Assembly: GCF_034424175.1 (NCBI RefSeq)
Contig: NZ_CP139986.1
Coordinates: 3,410,001-3,474,000, forward strand
DNA length: 64,000 bases
From: Kluyvera intermedia
GTDB taxonomy: Bacteria; Pseudomonadota; Gammaproteobacteria; Enterobacterales; Enterobacteriaceae
Reading direction: 5' to 3'
The notes below the pieces were generated by a model. It ran no database searches. It was not told the origin of the DNA and worked only from the letters and a program-made list of their open reading frames with translations. The position numbers and the translations under genes are program-made. Below, one piece after another: positions 7,956 to 16,944 of the stretch; position 1 is the stretch's first letter, and each line of letters opens with the position of its first letter.

Positions 7956-8980
7956 CCGCGTACCTCGCTGCCTGCGGCGAAGTCATCAAATGCCCGTGCG
8001 GAGACAGGGATGATATGCCGCTGGATAAATTCACTGCCTTCCCGTGCGCCAACCTGCGCATCCTTCAGGCAACATTCCCACTCCAGCACCGCCCAACCGT
8101 CAAAGTCATACTGGGTCAGCTTGCTGAAAATCTTTTTAAAATCGATATCACCGTCGCCCAGTGAGCGGAAACGCCCGGGGCGATCGGCCCAGTTTTGATA
8201 GCCGCCGTAGACGCCGCTGCGCCCGTTTTTCTGGAACTCAGCATCCTTGACGTGGAACGCCCGAATGCGTGAGTGGTAGATATCGAGATAAGCCAGATAA
8301 TCAATGTTCTGCAGATGCAGGTGGCTCGGATCGTACAGCATGTGGCAACGCGGGTGGTTATCCAGCTTGTCCAGAAAACGCTCAAAGGTCACGCCGTCAT
8401 GCAGGTCTTCACCGGGGTGAATTTCATAGCATACGTCGACTCCGTGCTCCTCAAAGCAGTCGAGAATCGGCCGCCAGCGTTTCGCCAGCTCGTTGAACGC
8501 CTCATCCAGAAGCTGAGCATTGTGCGGCGGCCACGGGTAAAACCACGGCCAGGCCAGCGCCCCGGAGAACGTCGCATGAGCTTTAAGCCCCAGCCTTGAG
8601 GAGGCCTGTGCGGCTTTCATCACGCTGTCTACCGCCCACTGCTGGCGCGCCGCTGGATTGCCTTTCACGGCGGCAGGCGCAAAAGCATCGAAAGCCTGGT
8701 CGTAGGTTGGGTTCACGGCGACAAGCTGCCCTTCGAGGTGGGTCGATAGCTCGCTTATCACCAGACCGTGTTCCGCCAGCCGCCCGGCGATATCATCGCA
8801 GTAGGTCTGGCTGGCGGCGGCCTGCTCAAGATTGAAAATGGCAGGATGATTGCACGGCAACTGTAGTGCTTTGAACCCTAGCCCTACCGCCCATTGTGCC
8901 AGCCCATCGAGCGTATTAAACGGCGGCTGACCGCCGATAAACTGCGCCAGAAAAATCCCCGGCCCCTTGATGGTTTTCAT
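7952..8980 (-). CDS. Sugar phosphate isomerase/epimerase (xylose-isomerase-like TIM barrel)
   Basis: 342 residues starting MKTIKGPGIFLAQFIGG after an AAGGAGGA ribosome site 6 bases upstream, which decides this start over one 24 bases earlier. It has the metal-site pattern of the AP-endonuclease-2 barrel: VISELSTHLEGQL, VCYEIHPGEDLHDG (Glu and His ligands), CHMLYDPSHLHLQ (Asp and His), RAFHVKDAEF and WAVLEWECCL (Glu). Such enzymes isomerise or epimerise sugars, or process 3-keto glycosides with divalent metal. It sits 20 bp after the porter gene and overlaps the dehydrogenase gene. Confidence 0.88.
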   Translation of the reverse strand: MKTIKGPGIFLAQFIGGQPPFNTLDGLAQWAVGLGFKALQLPCNHPAIFNLEQAAASQTYCDDIAGRLAEHGLVISELSTHLEGQLVAVNPTYDQAFDAFAPAAVKGNPAARQQWAVDSVMKAAQASSRLGLKAHATFSGALAWPWFYPWPPHNAQLLDEAFNELAKRWRPILDCFEEHGVDVCYEIHPGEDLHDGVTFERFLDKLDNHPRCHMLYDPSHLHLQNIDYLAYLDIYHSRIRAFHVKDAEFQKNGRSGVYGGYQNWADRPGRFRSLGDGDIDFKKIFSKLTQYDFDGWAVLEWECCLKDAQVGAREGSEFIQRHIIPVSARAFDDFAAGSEVRG

Positions 8981-9000
8981 ACCCTTCCTCCTTAAAAAAA

Positions 9001-10245
9001 TCACGCCTGCTCTTTATCGTCGTACTTAAACGAGACCAGGAAAAGCAAAGCAATAACGACGGCGGCAACCGCAGGGATCCACCAGAAATTCACCCATGCC
9101 TGCGGCACGGTTTGCCCGGCGACCAACTGGTTGTAGAGGACGCCGGAGATCTGCGAGCCCAGCAACATACCGATACCGTATGTGAACATCACCACCATAC
9201 TCTGCGCTTGTCCTTTCACCTTCTCCCCCGCCACGCGGTCGGTGTAGATAAAGCCCACCACAAAGAAGAAGTCGTAGCACACGCCGTGCAGCAGAATGCC
9301 GAGATACAGCAGGAAGCGCGTTTCTTCGTTGATGCCGAGTGCGAAGAACATGTAGCGCACGAACCACGCCAGCATGCCGATAAGCAGCATGTATTTCACG
9401 CCCAAACGACGGAACAGCAGCGGGATAATCAGCATAAAGACGATTTCTGACATCTGCCCGAAGGACATTGCGGTGCTAACGTCCGCCACGCCCGCATCGG
9501 CCAGATAAGAGGCGGTGTAGGCGTAGTAGGTGCCTAATGGCACGGAGATAAGCGTCGCGCAGATGGCGAATACCAGAAAGTGGCGGGTTTTCAGCAAGGC
9601 AAAGGCATCGGCACAAAACAGATCGCGCAGTTTCAGCGGTTGGCCTTTGGCCGGGGCTGGCGTGTGTGGCAGCGTCAGGCTGTAGACCGCCAATATCACC
9701 GAGCACAGCGCCGCCAGCGTAAAGATACCGGTGGTATCTGATATGCCCGTCACGCCGATAAAGATCCCGGCAATAATCCAGCCGATAGTGCCGAACACGC
9801 GCACCACCGGGAAGGTTTTGTCGATATTGTTCAGGCTGTGGAAAGCAATGTTGTTGGTCAGCGCCAGCGTTGGCATGTAGCACAGGGTGTAGCCAAACAG
9901 CAGGCCGATAAGCAGCGCGCCATTTTCTGCCACCAGCGCCTGCGGCACAAACCATAGGATTACCGCACCCAGCAGGTGCATTACTGCCATCACCTTTTGT
10001 GACGGGAAGAAGCGGTCAACCAGCATCCCCAGTACAAACGGTGAAAGGATAGAAGCAATCGGCCCTGCCGAGAAAGCATCACCAATCAGCAGGGACATAT
10101 TGTGTTGGCTCATCACCAGACCTAAGGTGACTGACCAACTGCCCCAGATAAAGAACTGCATAAACATCATCAATGACAGACGCGGCACCAGCAGCCGGTG
10201 CTGTACTCCGTTATTTTCAGGACCTTGTGTTGTTGTGGAGACCAT
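9001..10245 (-). CDS. Nucleoside:H+ symporter-family MFS transporter (NupG/XapB-like)
   Basis: 414 residues with about 12 membrane spans. The N-terminus RLSLMMFMQFFIWGSWSVTLG is the typical first span of NupG-like porters, and FPVVRVFGTIGWIIAG matches their conserved span 4-5 motif. It is the first gene of the catabolic operon, directly behind two LacI-type operators. Relatives outside the true nucleoside carriers are often found with Gfo/Idh enzymes and probably carry sugars or glycosides. I favour such a substrate here, because no nucleoside-catabolic gene is present. Confidence 0.88.
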   Translation of the reverse strand: MVSTTTQGPENNGVQHRLLVPRLSLMMFMQFFIWGSWSVTLGLVMSQHNMSLLIGDAFSAGPIASILSPFVLGMLVDRFFPSQKVMAVMHLLGAVILWFVPQALVAENGALLIGLLFGYTLCYMPTLALTNNIAFHSLNNIDKTFPVVRVFGTIGWIIAGIFIGVTGISDTTGIFTLAALCSVILAVYSLTLPHTPAPAKGQPLKLRDLFCADAFALLKTRHFLVFAICATLISVPLGTYYAYTASYLADAGVADVSTAMSFGQMSEIVFMLIIPLLFRRLGVKYMLLIGMLAWFVRYMFFALGINEETRFLLYLGILLHGVCYDFFFVVGFIYTDRVAGEKVKGQAQSMVVMFTYGIGMLLGSQISGVLYNQLVAGQTVPQAWVNFWWIPAVAAVVIALLFLVSFKYDDKEQA

Positions 10246-10260
10246 GTTTTTACCCTCAAA

Positions 10261-10304
10261 GTAATCGATTACAAAAACAGCTCAAAAGAAAAGTAATCGA
10301 TTAC
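10261..10304. promoter_or_regulatory. Twin palindromic operators of the LacI-type repressor
   Basis: Two identical perfect 12-bp palindromes, GTAATCGATTAC, at 10261-10272 and 10293-10304, with starts 32 bp apart (about three helical turns). They lie 15-60 bp upstream of the porter start codon. Symmetry, size and spacing fit cooperative binding by the LacI-family protein encoded at 5748-6728. Confidence 0.8.
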
Positions 10305-10391
10305 AAATTAAAGATCGCGCATGAAATAGCAGATTTGCGAGAAGGGTCACGATTAAAAATGAGTCGGGGATAGAGGCGGGATGGGAGAGTG

Positions 10392-10420
10392 CCCGGCGGC
10401 GCTGCGCTTGGCCGGGCTAC
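10392..10420 (+). repeat. REP unit, copy C
   Basis: Identical to copies A and B over 29 bp. An opposed CGACGCCGGG tract follows at about 10449-10458, making a BIME between pheP and the catabolic operon. Confidence 0.85.
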
Positions 10421-10470
10421 CCGTTCAAGTAGCATGGCCGAGCATCGCGACGCCGGGAAGTGCGCGGTAA

Positions 10471-11862
10471 TTACGCTTTGCGACGTAACACTTTAAATGC
10501 GATGAACAGGAACAGCACCCATACCGGCAGCAGAATAGCCGACAGACGCATGCCGTCCATGGTGCACATTAGAACCAGTACCATCAGCAGGAAAGCGATA
10601 CAGATATAGTTGCTGGCCGGTGCCCACAACGCTTTGAATTTTGGCTCACGACCTTTACGACGCATAGCGGCACGGAATTTGAGGTGCGCCATGCAGATCA
10701 TTACCCAGTTTAGCAGCAGCGTTGCCACCACCAGCGCCATCAGCAGACCAAACGCCTTCTGCGGCAGCAGATAGTTCACCAGCACCACCAGCGAAGTAAT
10801 GGCCCCGGAGAGAACAAGCGAGTTCACCGGCACACCGCGACGGCTGACTTTGGTCAAAAAGCGTGGTGCGTTACCCTGCACTGAGAGGCCAAACAGCATG
10901 CGGCTGTTGGAATACACGCCGCTATTATAAACCGACAGTGAGGCCACCAGAATGACAAAGTTCAGCACCGAAGCCACCAGGTTGCTGTCCAGATTGTGGA
11001 AGATCATCACAAATGGGCTGCTGTCAGATTTAATGGCATGCCACGGGTAAAGCGCCAGTAATACAATCAGTGAACCGATGTAAAACAGAAGGATACGGTA
11101 TACAACCTGATTGACGGCTTTCGGAATTGAGCGTTCCGGATCACGCGCTTCCGCCGCCGTAATCCCAATCAGTTCCAGCCCGCCGAAGGAGAACATAATC
11201 ACCGCCAGCGATAAGATAAGCCCTTTCCAGCCGGTCGCCAGGAAGCCATCGAAGCGCCAGAGGTTATCGATACTGGCATGCTCGCCGCCTTTACCCGAGG
11301 CCAGCATCCAGATGCCAAAACCAATCATGCCAATGATCGCCAGCACTTTAATCAACGCAAACCAGAATTCCGTTTCGCCATACAGGCGCACGTTTACGAG
11401 GTTAACGGCGTTAATCAGCACGAAGAAGCCCGCGGCCCACACCCACGTTGGGATATCAGGCAGCCAATATTGCATATAGATCCCGGCGGCAGTCAGTTCA
11501 GCCATGCCTACCAGCACGAACATGACCCAGTAGTTCCAGCCGGAGAGAAATCCAGCGAACGGCCCCCAGTATTTATAAGCAAAATGAGCAAACGATCCGG
11601 ATACCGGCTCTTCAACAACCATCTCGCCTAAAAGGCGCATGATCATAAAGGCGATAACACCGGCAATGGCATAACCCAACACAACCGCCGGGCCTGCCAT
11701 TTGGATAGCCGGGCCGATGCCGAGGAACAGGCCGGTACCGATGGCGCCGCCGAGGGCGATTAATTGGATATGGCGGTTTTGTAATCCGCGGTGAAGCGTC
11801 GGGCTATTTTCCGACGACGCATCCGGTTGATTCTGGCTGGATGCTGATGACGCGTTTCTCAC
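10471..11862 (-). CDS. pheP: Phenylalanine-specific permease PheP
   Basis: 463 residues, close to the 458 of E. coli PheP. An amino-acid/H+ symporter of the APC superfamily in the inner membrane, with about 12 spans. The characteristic start LHRGLQNRHIQLIALGGAIGTGLFLG, the consensus VVEEPVSGSFAHFAYKY, and FGGLELIGITAAEARDP are all present. I place the start at a GTG (VRNASSAS) because it aligns with the E. coli N-terminus MKNAS and has AGGGG about 6 bases upstream. A longer in-frame extension upstream is not membrane-protein-like. The gene reads towards the catabolic operon and ends at a BIME. Confidence 0.96.
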   Translation of the reverse strand: MRNASSASSQNQPDASSENSPTLHRGLQNRHIQLIALGGAIGTGLFLGIGPAIQMAGPAVVLGYAIAGVIAFMIMRLLGEMVVEEPVSGSFAHFAYKYWGPFAGFLSGWNYWVMFVLVGMAELTAAGIYMQYWLPDIPTWVWAAGFFVLINAVNLVNVRLYGETEFWFALIKVLAIIGMIGFGIWMLASGKGGEHASIDNLWRFDGFLATGWKGLILSLAVIMFSFGGLELIGITAAEARDPERSIPKAVNQVVYRILLFYIGSLIVLLALYPWHAIKSDSSPFVMIFHNLDSNLVASVLNFVILVASLSVYNSGVYSNSRMLFGLSVQGNAPRFLTKVSRRGVPVNSLVLSGAITSLVVLVNYLLPQKAFGLLMALVVATLLLNWVMICMAHLKFRAAMRRKGREPKFKALWAPASNYICIAFLLMVLVLMCTMDGMRLSAILLPVWVLFLFIAFKVLRRKA

Positions 11863-11983
11863 GTCTGACCCCTGTAGCTTTGATATGAAGGGGCACCTTT
11901 TAACACTTAGCGCGGCTTGTCGCAAGGCAATCAGTACCCGTAGCACTACGCTAAAAAGCCAGGCAATGCGTAAGATGAGCGCG

Positions 11984-12057
11984 GTAGGCCTGAAAGCTGC
12001 GCACCATCCGGCAGTGTGCGGCAGATTGCCGGATGGCGCGCAGCTCATCCGGCCTAC
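11984..12057. repeat. 74-bp REP-pair palindrome upstream of pheP
   Basis: The two outer ends GTAGGCC (11984-11990) and GGCCTAC (12051-12057) are mirrored, as are inner GCTGCGC/GCGCAGC and CCATCCGGCA/TGCCGGATGG. The right half contains GCCGGATG...CATCCGGC, the classical enterobacterial REP core. This is a second REP family, distinct from the 29-bp unit at A, B and C. Confidence 0.8.
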
Positions 12058-12142
12058 GGTATGATTTATCTCATCCGCATGATGATGAATTTATTGCCAC
12101 CATGATGCTGAGTGTCAAAACGCTCCTGTTAAGAAGCCTCTT

Positions 12143-14326
12143 TTAGAAGTCGTAGCTGACGGAAACTTTCAGCGTACGCGCTTCACCCTGGTACAGATAG
12201 ACACCAAGGTCATCGACGCCAGACCAATATTTCTCGTTGGTCACGTTGGTGATACCGGCACGCCACACCAGATCGTTCTGATCCTGATTCAGGTGCATAC
12301 GATAACGGACGCCTAAATCCAGCGTGGTGTAGCTATCGAGTTTTTTGGTGTTGGCAGAGTCAGCATATTGGGAGCCGGTATGGTTAACACGCGCGGTGGC
12401 CGTCAGGCCCTCAACCGGTTTGATGTCGTATTCAGCACCCAGAACTGCATAGAAGCGGGATACGCCAATCGCATCGTTACCATCGTTGAGACCGCCTTTG
12501 GTTTTGGTCATCTCCGGGTCAATCCACAGGGTGCTGCCGTTCAGGCGCAGGCCAAGAACCGGTTCGCCAAAGACGTTCAGCTCAACGCCACGGTTGCGCT
12601 GCTCGCCGTCCATGCCGTAGTAGCCGTCGCTATCGAGCACGCCGGACGGTTTCTTAATCTGGAACAGCGCCAGTGAACCGCCAACACGTTCGTAGTCAAT
12701 TTTCACGCCCACTTCATCCTGCTTCGAGTGAGCGATACCGATACTCTGACCAAAGTTTTTCGCTGTGCTTGGCGCGTTGCCGCCCGGTTGCAGCGCTTCG
12801 GTATGGTTTGCGTACAGCGATACCGTTTCCCACGGCTTGTAGACCAGGCCGAAGGTTGGCATCCAACGGCTTTCATCAAAGCTTGAGGTGGTGGTTTCCA
12901 GACCGGTGCTGTTGTTGTAGTTGCGAATCACTACTTTCTGATGACGTGCGGCAGCGGTAAACAGCACGGTGTCATCAAAGAAGCCCAACGTATCGCTGAA
13001 CAGCCAGCCCTGAGTCCGGTTGCGCGCGGTGGTCAGCGGGTCGTGATAGTTGCCACCGGTCAGGGTGTAATCCGGCATCGCAACGCCCTGGTTGTCGTAG
13101 ATATTAGTGGTTGGGTTGGTTTTAGTATTCGACATACGCCAGGCCGTGGCATCGCGGGTGAGCTTCGCCGAGTAGCCAATATTCACTTTATGTGAGATAG
13201 CGCCAGTGTCGAAGTTGCCGCGAAGGCCGCCCATGCCGCTGAAGCTATCAATAAGGCGGTTGGTATCCAGACGCCCGACGGTAGCATCACCATTCACATT
13301 GGTCAGCTTCGGCGTGGCGTAAATGCCCTCTTCGTGTGCATGCTGCGCACCGAGGCCAACGTAAGTGGTCCAGTTGTCGGTCAGATCATATTCTGCTTTT
13401 GCCATACCGAATTCGTTTTCAATATCGCTATAGCCCCACTTCTGGCCGGTATTTTTGGTATTGCTCGGCACATCCGGGATTTCGCTAATCGCCGCGAACC
13501 CCACGCCCATCTCACCGCCGTGGAAGGTTTTTTTCTGGTAGCCAAAATCGAACGAAGAACGGAAACGATCGCCACGATAATCCAGCCCTAAGGAAGCCAA
13601 AGTGGTACGACGGTTGTCGTTATCGACACGCGCTTCCCCTTCGCGATGCAGCACGTTCACGCGGGCGCCCCACTGGTTGTCATCGCCAAAACGGCGGCCA
13701 ACATCCAGCGCACCGCCGACCTGAGAGTTACCGGTGTAATCCACGCCGATACGCGTCGTGGGGATATCTTCGGCGCGTTTAGGTTCCAGGTTAATCATCC
13801 CACCGACGCCAGAGCTTGCCGCACCGTTCACTAGCGCGTTAGCTCCTTTAAAGACTTCAATGCGTTCCAGCATCTGGGTATCGACCACCTGACGCGGTAC
13901 GACGCCTGACAGGCCGCCCATCGTCATGTCATCACCATCGAGCTTCAAACCGCGAATACGATAGGTTTCGGCAAAGTTACCGTAACCCTGAACTGCCTGC
14001 ACACCGGCATCGTTTTTGACCACGTCGGCGATGGTTTTTGCCTGCTGATCCTGCACCAGCTTCGAGGTGTAGCCGATAACGTTGAACGGCACATCCATTG
14101 ATTTCTGCTCGCCTAGCATCCCAAGGCGTCCACCGTGAGCTATCTGCCCATCAAGGTAAGCGGGTACCAGTTGGTCGCCGCCGGGCGTGAAATCACTGCT
14201 ACCCACGCCCTGCACCACCATGGTTTCGGTCTGATTTTTCTTAGCAGTGGCCTCTTGTGTCGCTGCATTGGCGGCAGGCATGACAGCGCTTATCGCCAGT
14301 GCGAGCGCAGACAGTTTTGTTTTCAT
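12143..14326 (-). CDS. TonB-dependent siderophore receptor
   Basis: 727 residues starting MKTKLSALALAISAVMPAANA, a clean Sec signal peptide cut near residue 21; an ATG 57 bases upstream lacks this logic. A TonB-box-like stretch is ETMVVQG. The plug domain (about 75-190) holds TIADVVKNDAGVQAVQGYGNFAETYRIRGLKLDGDDM and ERIEVFKGANALVNGAASSGVGGMINL. The rest alternates as a 22-strand barrel and ends in aromatic SVSYDF, the outer-membrane insertion signal. The plug wording is that of ferrichrome/coprogen-type receptors, but the exact ligand is not readable. A Fur-like box lies upstream. No ABC importer is adjacent, so uptake would use a remote one. Confidence 0.93.
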   Translation of the reverse strand: MKTKLSALALAISAVMPAANAATQEATAKKNQTETMVVQGVGSSDFTPGGDQLVPAYLDGQIAHGGRLGMLGEQKSMDVPFNVIGYTSKLVQDQQAKTIADVVKNDAGVQAVQGYGNFAETYRIRGLKLDGDDMTMGGLSGVVPRQVVDTQMLERIEVFKGANALVNGAASSGVGGMINLEPKRAEDIPTTRIGVDYTGNSQVGGALDVGRRFGDDNQWGARVNVLHREGEARVDNDNRRTTLASLGLDYRGDRFRSSFDFGYQKKTFHGGEMGVGFAAISEIPDVPSNTKNTGQKWGYSDIENEFGMAKAEYDLTDNWTTYVGLGAQHAHEEGIYATPKLTNVNGDATVGRLDTNRLIDSFSGMGGLRGNFDTGAISHKVNIGYSAKLTRDATAWRMSNTKTNPTTNIYDNQGVAMPDYTLTGGNYHDPLTTARNRTQGWLFSDTLGFFDDTVLFTAAARHQKVVIRNYNNSTGLETTTSSFDESRWMPTFGLVYKPWETVSLYANHTEALQPGGNAPSTAKNFGQSIGIAHSKQDEVGVKIDYERVGGSLALFQIKKPSGVLDSDGYYGMDGEQRNRGVELNVFGEPVLGLRLNGSTLWIDPEMTKTKGGLNDGNDAIGVSRFYAVLGAEYDIKPVEGLTATARVNHTGSQYADSANTKKLDSYTTLDLGVRYRMHLNQDQNDLVWRAGITNVTNEKYWSGVDDLGVYLYQGEARTLKVSVSYDF

Positions 14327-14465
14327 GAGTGGATCCCCAGGTATCAATAAAAAATTCATCTGAAGTGCCAGCAGGTTTCGCAACTTCGCGCCTCAGAATC
14401 CCCCAGTGAAATCCCTCACCGATGACTGAGCCAGCCGTACCGCCTTGATGAATAAAAAAGAGACT

Positions 14466-14484
14466 GAGAACTATACTCATTATC
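14466..14484 (-). promoter_or_regulatory. Fur-box-like site upstream of the siderophore receptor
   Basis: Read on the minus strand the 19 bp begin GATAATGA and end TTCTC, about 14 of 19 matches to the Fur consensus GATAATGATAATCATTATC. It lies about 140-160 bp upstream of the receptor start, in a region with no other gene. Iron repression is expected for this family. Confidence 0.5.
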
Positions 14485-14528
14485 GTTACATGATCAAGCG
14501 CAATGAAACACTTAGGGAGAATGCGTAT

Positions 14529-15440
14529 TTAAGGTGGAGGCATTGTCGCGCTGCGGGCGCTTTGCCACAGTGCCGGGATTTGTAAAAGCACCTCTTCAAT
14601 CATTCGGCGTTTATCATGGCCGGGGCGCCAGAGGGTGACCATTGTCTGACTTATCCCTTCATTGCCGACTGCCACAGGGATGACTGATACATTTTGCCAA
14701 CCCGCGGCCTGAAAATGCGTGGGCAGAAAACCCCATCCGCAGCCTGATTCAATCAGGCCTTGTAGCATCTCCAGTTCGTTGGTGAAAATAATGCTTCCAG
14801 CAATTTGCAAGCGTTGCGATACCGGAATATCAGAGGCCGCATGCATAACAATTTGCGGGGTTAAGGACAAATCGAGCAGTGAACACGGCTTAGCAACCTC
14901 CGCGAAAAGCGACTGTGCGGCGTAAAAATCCATCTCGATTGTGCCGATTGCTCGCCACTCCATTTCCGTGCCGATACTGCGATTGTTTGCCTGGAAGAAT
15001 CCCAGGTCAGCCTCTCCGGCAGCCAGCGCCTGCTCCCCGGCTTCACGCGGCATGCAGATCAGACTCAATCGTACATGCCGTTTTGCCATAACGGTAATCA
15101 GGCCATGGATAAACTGCCGCGGCGTAAAGGCATCGTAAACGACACTCAGCGCGTGTGTTTGCGTCGACGGCACCTGACACGCAAACTGCTCAAATGCCCT
15201 CGCCTGCTGCATAAGCAGTTGCGCCTGTCGCCGAAGCAACTCACCTTCCGGCGTTAATTGCAGTGCTCTCCCTTCACGGACAAACAGCGCATATCCCAGG
15301 CCATCTTCCAGCAAATCGATAAGATCGCGTAGCGTCGTTCGGTCTTTGCCGAGTCTGGAGGCAGCTTTCATCAGGCTTCCGTACTTCGCCACGGCAGTAA
15401 AGGCTTCTAGCTGAGAAAACGAATACGACAGTGAAGGCAA
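14529..15440 (-). CDS. LysR-family transcriptional regulator
   Basis: 303 residues. The N-terminal winged helix-turn-helix (SFSQLEAFTAVAKYGSLMKAASRLGKDRTTLRDLIDLLEDGLGYALFVREGRALQLTPEGELL) is standard LysR, with DRTTLRD replacing the usual PSAVS recognition segment. The C-terminal part is the two-lobed effector domain (QRLQIAGSIIFTNELEMLQGLIESGCGWGFLPTHF). It is divergent from the serine-hydrolase gene across 139 bp that contain an inverted repeat, the classic LysR layout, so it probably controls that gene and itself. The effector is unknown. Confidence 0.9.
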   Translation of the reverse strand: MPSLSYSFSQLEAFTAVAKYGSLMKAASRLGKDRTTLRDLIDLLEDGLGYALFVREGRALQLTPEGELLRRQAQLLMQQARAFEQFACQVPSTQTHALSVVYDAFTPRQFIHGLITVMAKRHVRLSLICMPREAGEQALAAGEADLGFFQANNRSIGTEMEWRAIGTIEMDFYAAQSLFAEVAKPCSLLDLSLTPQIVMHAASDIPVSQRLQIAGSIIFTNELEMLQGLIESGCGWGFLPTHFQAAGWQNVSVIPVAVGNEGISQTMVTLWRPGHDKRRMIEEVLLQIPALWQSARSATMPPP

Positions 15441-15521
15441 AACAAACTCCTGGGTTCAAAGTGGGGGTTTTTCCCCCATTAGGCGTTTTTTATTATAGGC
15501 CGTCGATTTTTATACTGCACC

Positions 15522-15544
15522 TAACCCGTTATCACCCCGGGTTA
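15522..15544. promoter_or_regulatory. Inverted repeat, candidate LysR-type binding site
   Basis: TAACCCG (15522-15528) and CGGGTTA (15538-15544) are exact mirror halves with a 9-bp spacer, in the divergent region between the LysR gene and the hydrolase gene. A second palindrome, GGGGG-TTTTT-CCCCC, lies at about 15464-15478, closer to the LysR start. Confidence 0.5.
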
Positions 15545-15579
15545 AGGTGTCTATCTTTTAAACTTCGAACGAGAATACG

Positions 15580-16890
15580 ATGAATAATAAACAAAAATCG
15601 TTAACTACCGGGTCATGCATCCTGGCAAGCGTTATCGCTGGCGCACTGTTTTCCCCCTCTGCAATGGCGGCCTGCGAAGGCACTGCGTTAACGCATTGTC
15701 CCGCGCCTTTTGATAAGCAGCTGCCTGACACACGGAAAATGCTAACCTGGAGCCAGGCCGATCGCGTAATCGGTTTTCGTAACGACTATCGTAACTATCA
15801 GGGCGATGTCTTCCACCACGGTAAATCCACTCCTCTACTGGCCGCCGAAAAACCGCTAAAACAGGCGACGTATCAGGTCAACGGCCAGCAGTGGAATCTG
15901 CAGGACTATATTAAGCGACAGAATGTCAGCGGGATGCTGGTGCTAAAGGACGGTAAGGTCGCGTGGAAATATCTTGCAGCGGGCAATACCGATACGACGC
16001 TATGGACCTCACGCTCGGTGGGGAAAGCCGTCGTTTCTGTGCTGGTAGGCGCGGCGGTCAAGGAAGGCAAAATTCACTCAATGGACGACCTGGTTACCCA
16101 ATATGAACCTGACCTAAAAGGTACAGCCTGGGAAGGCGTGACCTTGAAGCAACTGATCCAGCATACCTCCGGCGTAGCGTGGAACGAGGATTATACCAAT
16201 CCACAGTCTGATTTCGCTAAATTAACCCAATGCGAAGCGCATCCAGGCACCTACGACTGCGTTCGTAAACTGGTTTCGGGCCTGAAACGTGCTCACCCTG
16301 CCGGAGAGGCCTGGTCCTACTCCTCGGGCGGCGCCTGGTTACTGGGTGACGTTCTCGAACGCGCAACCGGCATGCCGCTGGCCCATTATCTGGAAAAAAC
16401 GCTCTGGAAGCCTTATGGCATGGCCAATGATGGCGTCTGGCATTCCTACAGCAAAGATAAGCATGATGTTGGCGCACACGGCTTTAACGCCACGCTGGAA
16501 GACTGGGGTCGCTTTGGCGAGTTTGTCTTAAACGATGGACGTCTTCCCGATGGTACACAGGTACTGGCGAAGAACTGGATAGCGCAATCAGCAGACTGGA
16601 CCACGGCGAAAAACTCGGTCTCGGCTGGTCATCCGCAGGGAATTTACGGCTACCAGTGGTGGAATAATGAAGTGCCCGTTAATGCGACAGGAGTGATACC
16701 GCGCCCGCAGGATTCGCTTAAAGATTCTATGTGGGCATTGGGTATTTTTGGCCAGATGATTATGGTTAACCGCGCGGAAAACCTGGTTATCGTCCAGTGG
16801 TCAACCTGGCCACAGGCGGAGCCATCGTTCAGCGCACAGCCTCTTGAGGCCTCGCTGATGTTTAGCGCGATAGCCCAGGCACTGCATTAA
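15580..16890 (+). CDS. Secreted serine hydrolase, class C beta-lactamase / NylB-like fold
   Basis: 436 residues with a signal peptide (SCILASVIAGALFSPSAMA, cut near residue 30), so periplasmic. The catalytic S-x-x-K is SVGK in TLWTSRSVGKAVVSVLVGAAV (serine near residue 147). The second motif is YSS in EAWSYSSGGAWLLGDVLERATG, as in 6-aminohexanoate-dimer hydrolases and related esterases, and the HTSGVAWNEDYTNP loop is typical of that group. Family members hydrolyse esters or small amides; true beta-lactamase activity is not implied. Two cysteine pairs may form disulfides. It is probably controlled by the divergent LysR protein. Confidence 0.85.
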   Translation: MNNKQKSLTTGSCILASVIAGALFSPSAMAACEGTALTHCPAPFDKQLPDTRKMLTWSQADRVIGFRNDYRNYQGDVFHHGKSTPLLAAEKPLKQATYQVNGQQWNLQDYIKRQNVSGMLVLKDGKVAWKYLAAGNTDTTLWTSRSVGKAVVSVLVGAAVKEGKIHSMDDLVTQYEPDLKGTAWEGVTLKQLIQHTSGVAWNEDYTNPQSDFAKLTQCEAHPGTYDCVRKLVSGLKRAHPAGEAWSYSSGGAWLLGDVLERATGMPLAHYLEKTLWKPYGMANDGVWHSYSKDKHDVGAHGFNATLEDWGRFGEFVLNDGRLPDGTQVLAKNWIAQSADWTTAKNSVSAGHPQGIYGYQWWNNEVPVNATGVIPRPQDSLKDSMWALGIFGQMIMVNRAENLVIVQWSTWPQAEPSFSAQPLEASLMFSAIAQALH

Positions 16891-16909
16891 TCAGCAGCCG
16901 TTATTGATA

Positions 16910-16942
16910 ACGCCAGAGCCACCTTCGCGCTCTGGCGTTTTC
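16910..16942. terminator. Bidirectional terminator between hydrolase and sbmC
   Basis: ACGCCAGAGC (16910-16919) pairs perfectly with GCTCTGGCGT (16929-16938), followed by TTTTCCC on the plus strand. It lies between two convergent genes, 19 bp after one stop and a few bases before the other. Confidence 0.8.
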
Positions 16943-16944
16943 CC

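Noticed and set aside
14241..14480. 79-residue frame overlapping the siderophore receptor start
   Set aside because: Overlaps the signal-peptide region in another frame, no ribosome site; the region is better read as the Fur-regulated leader.
15580..16890. True AmpC-type beta-lactamase with divergent LysR (AmpR) regulator
   Set aside because: The serine motif is SVGK and the tyrosine motif YSS rather than YAN; the sequence fits NylB-like esterases/amidases better.
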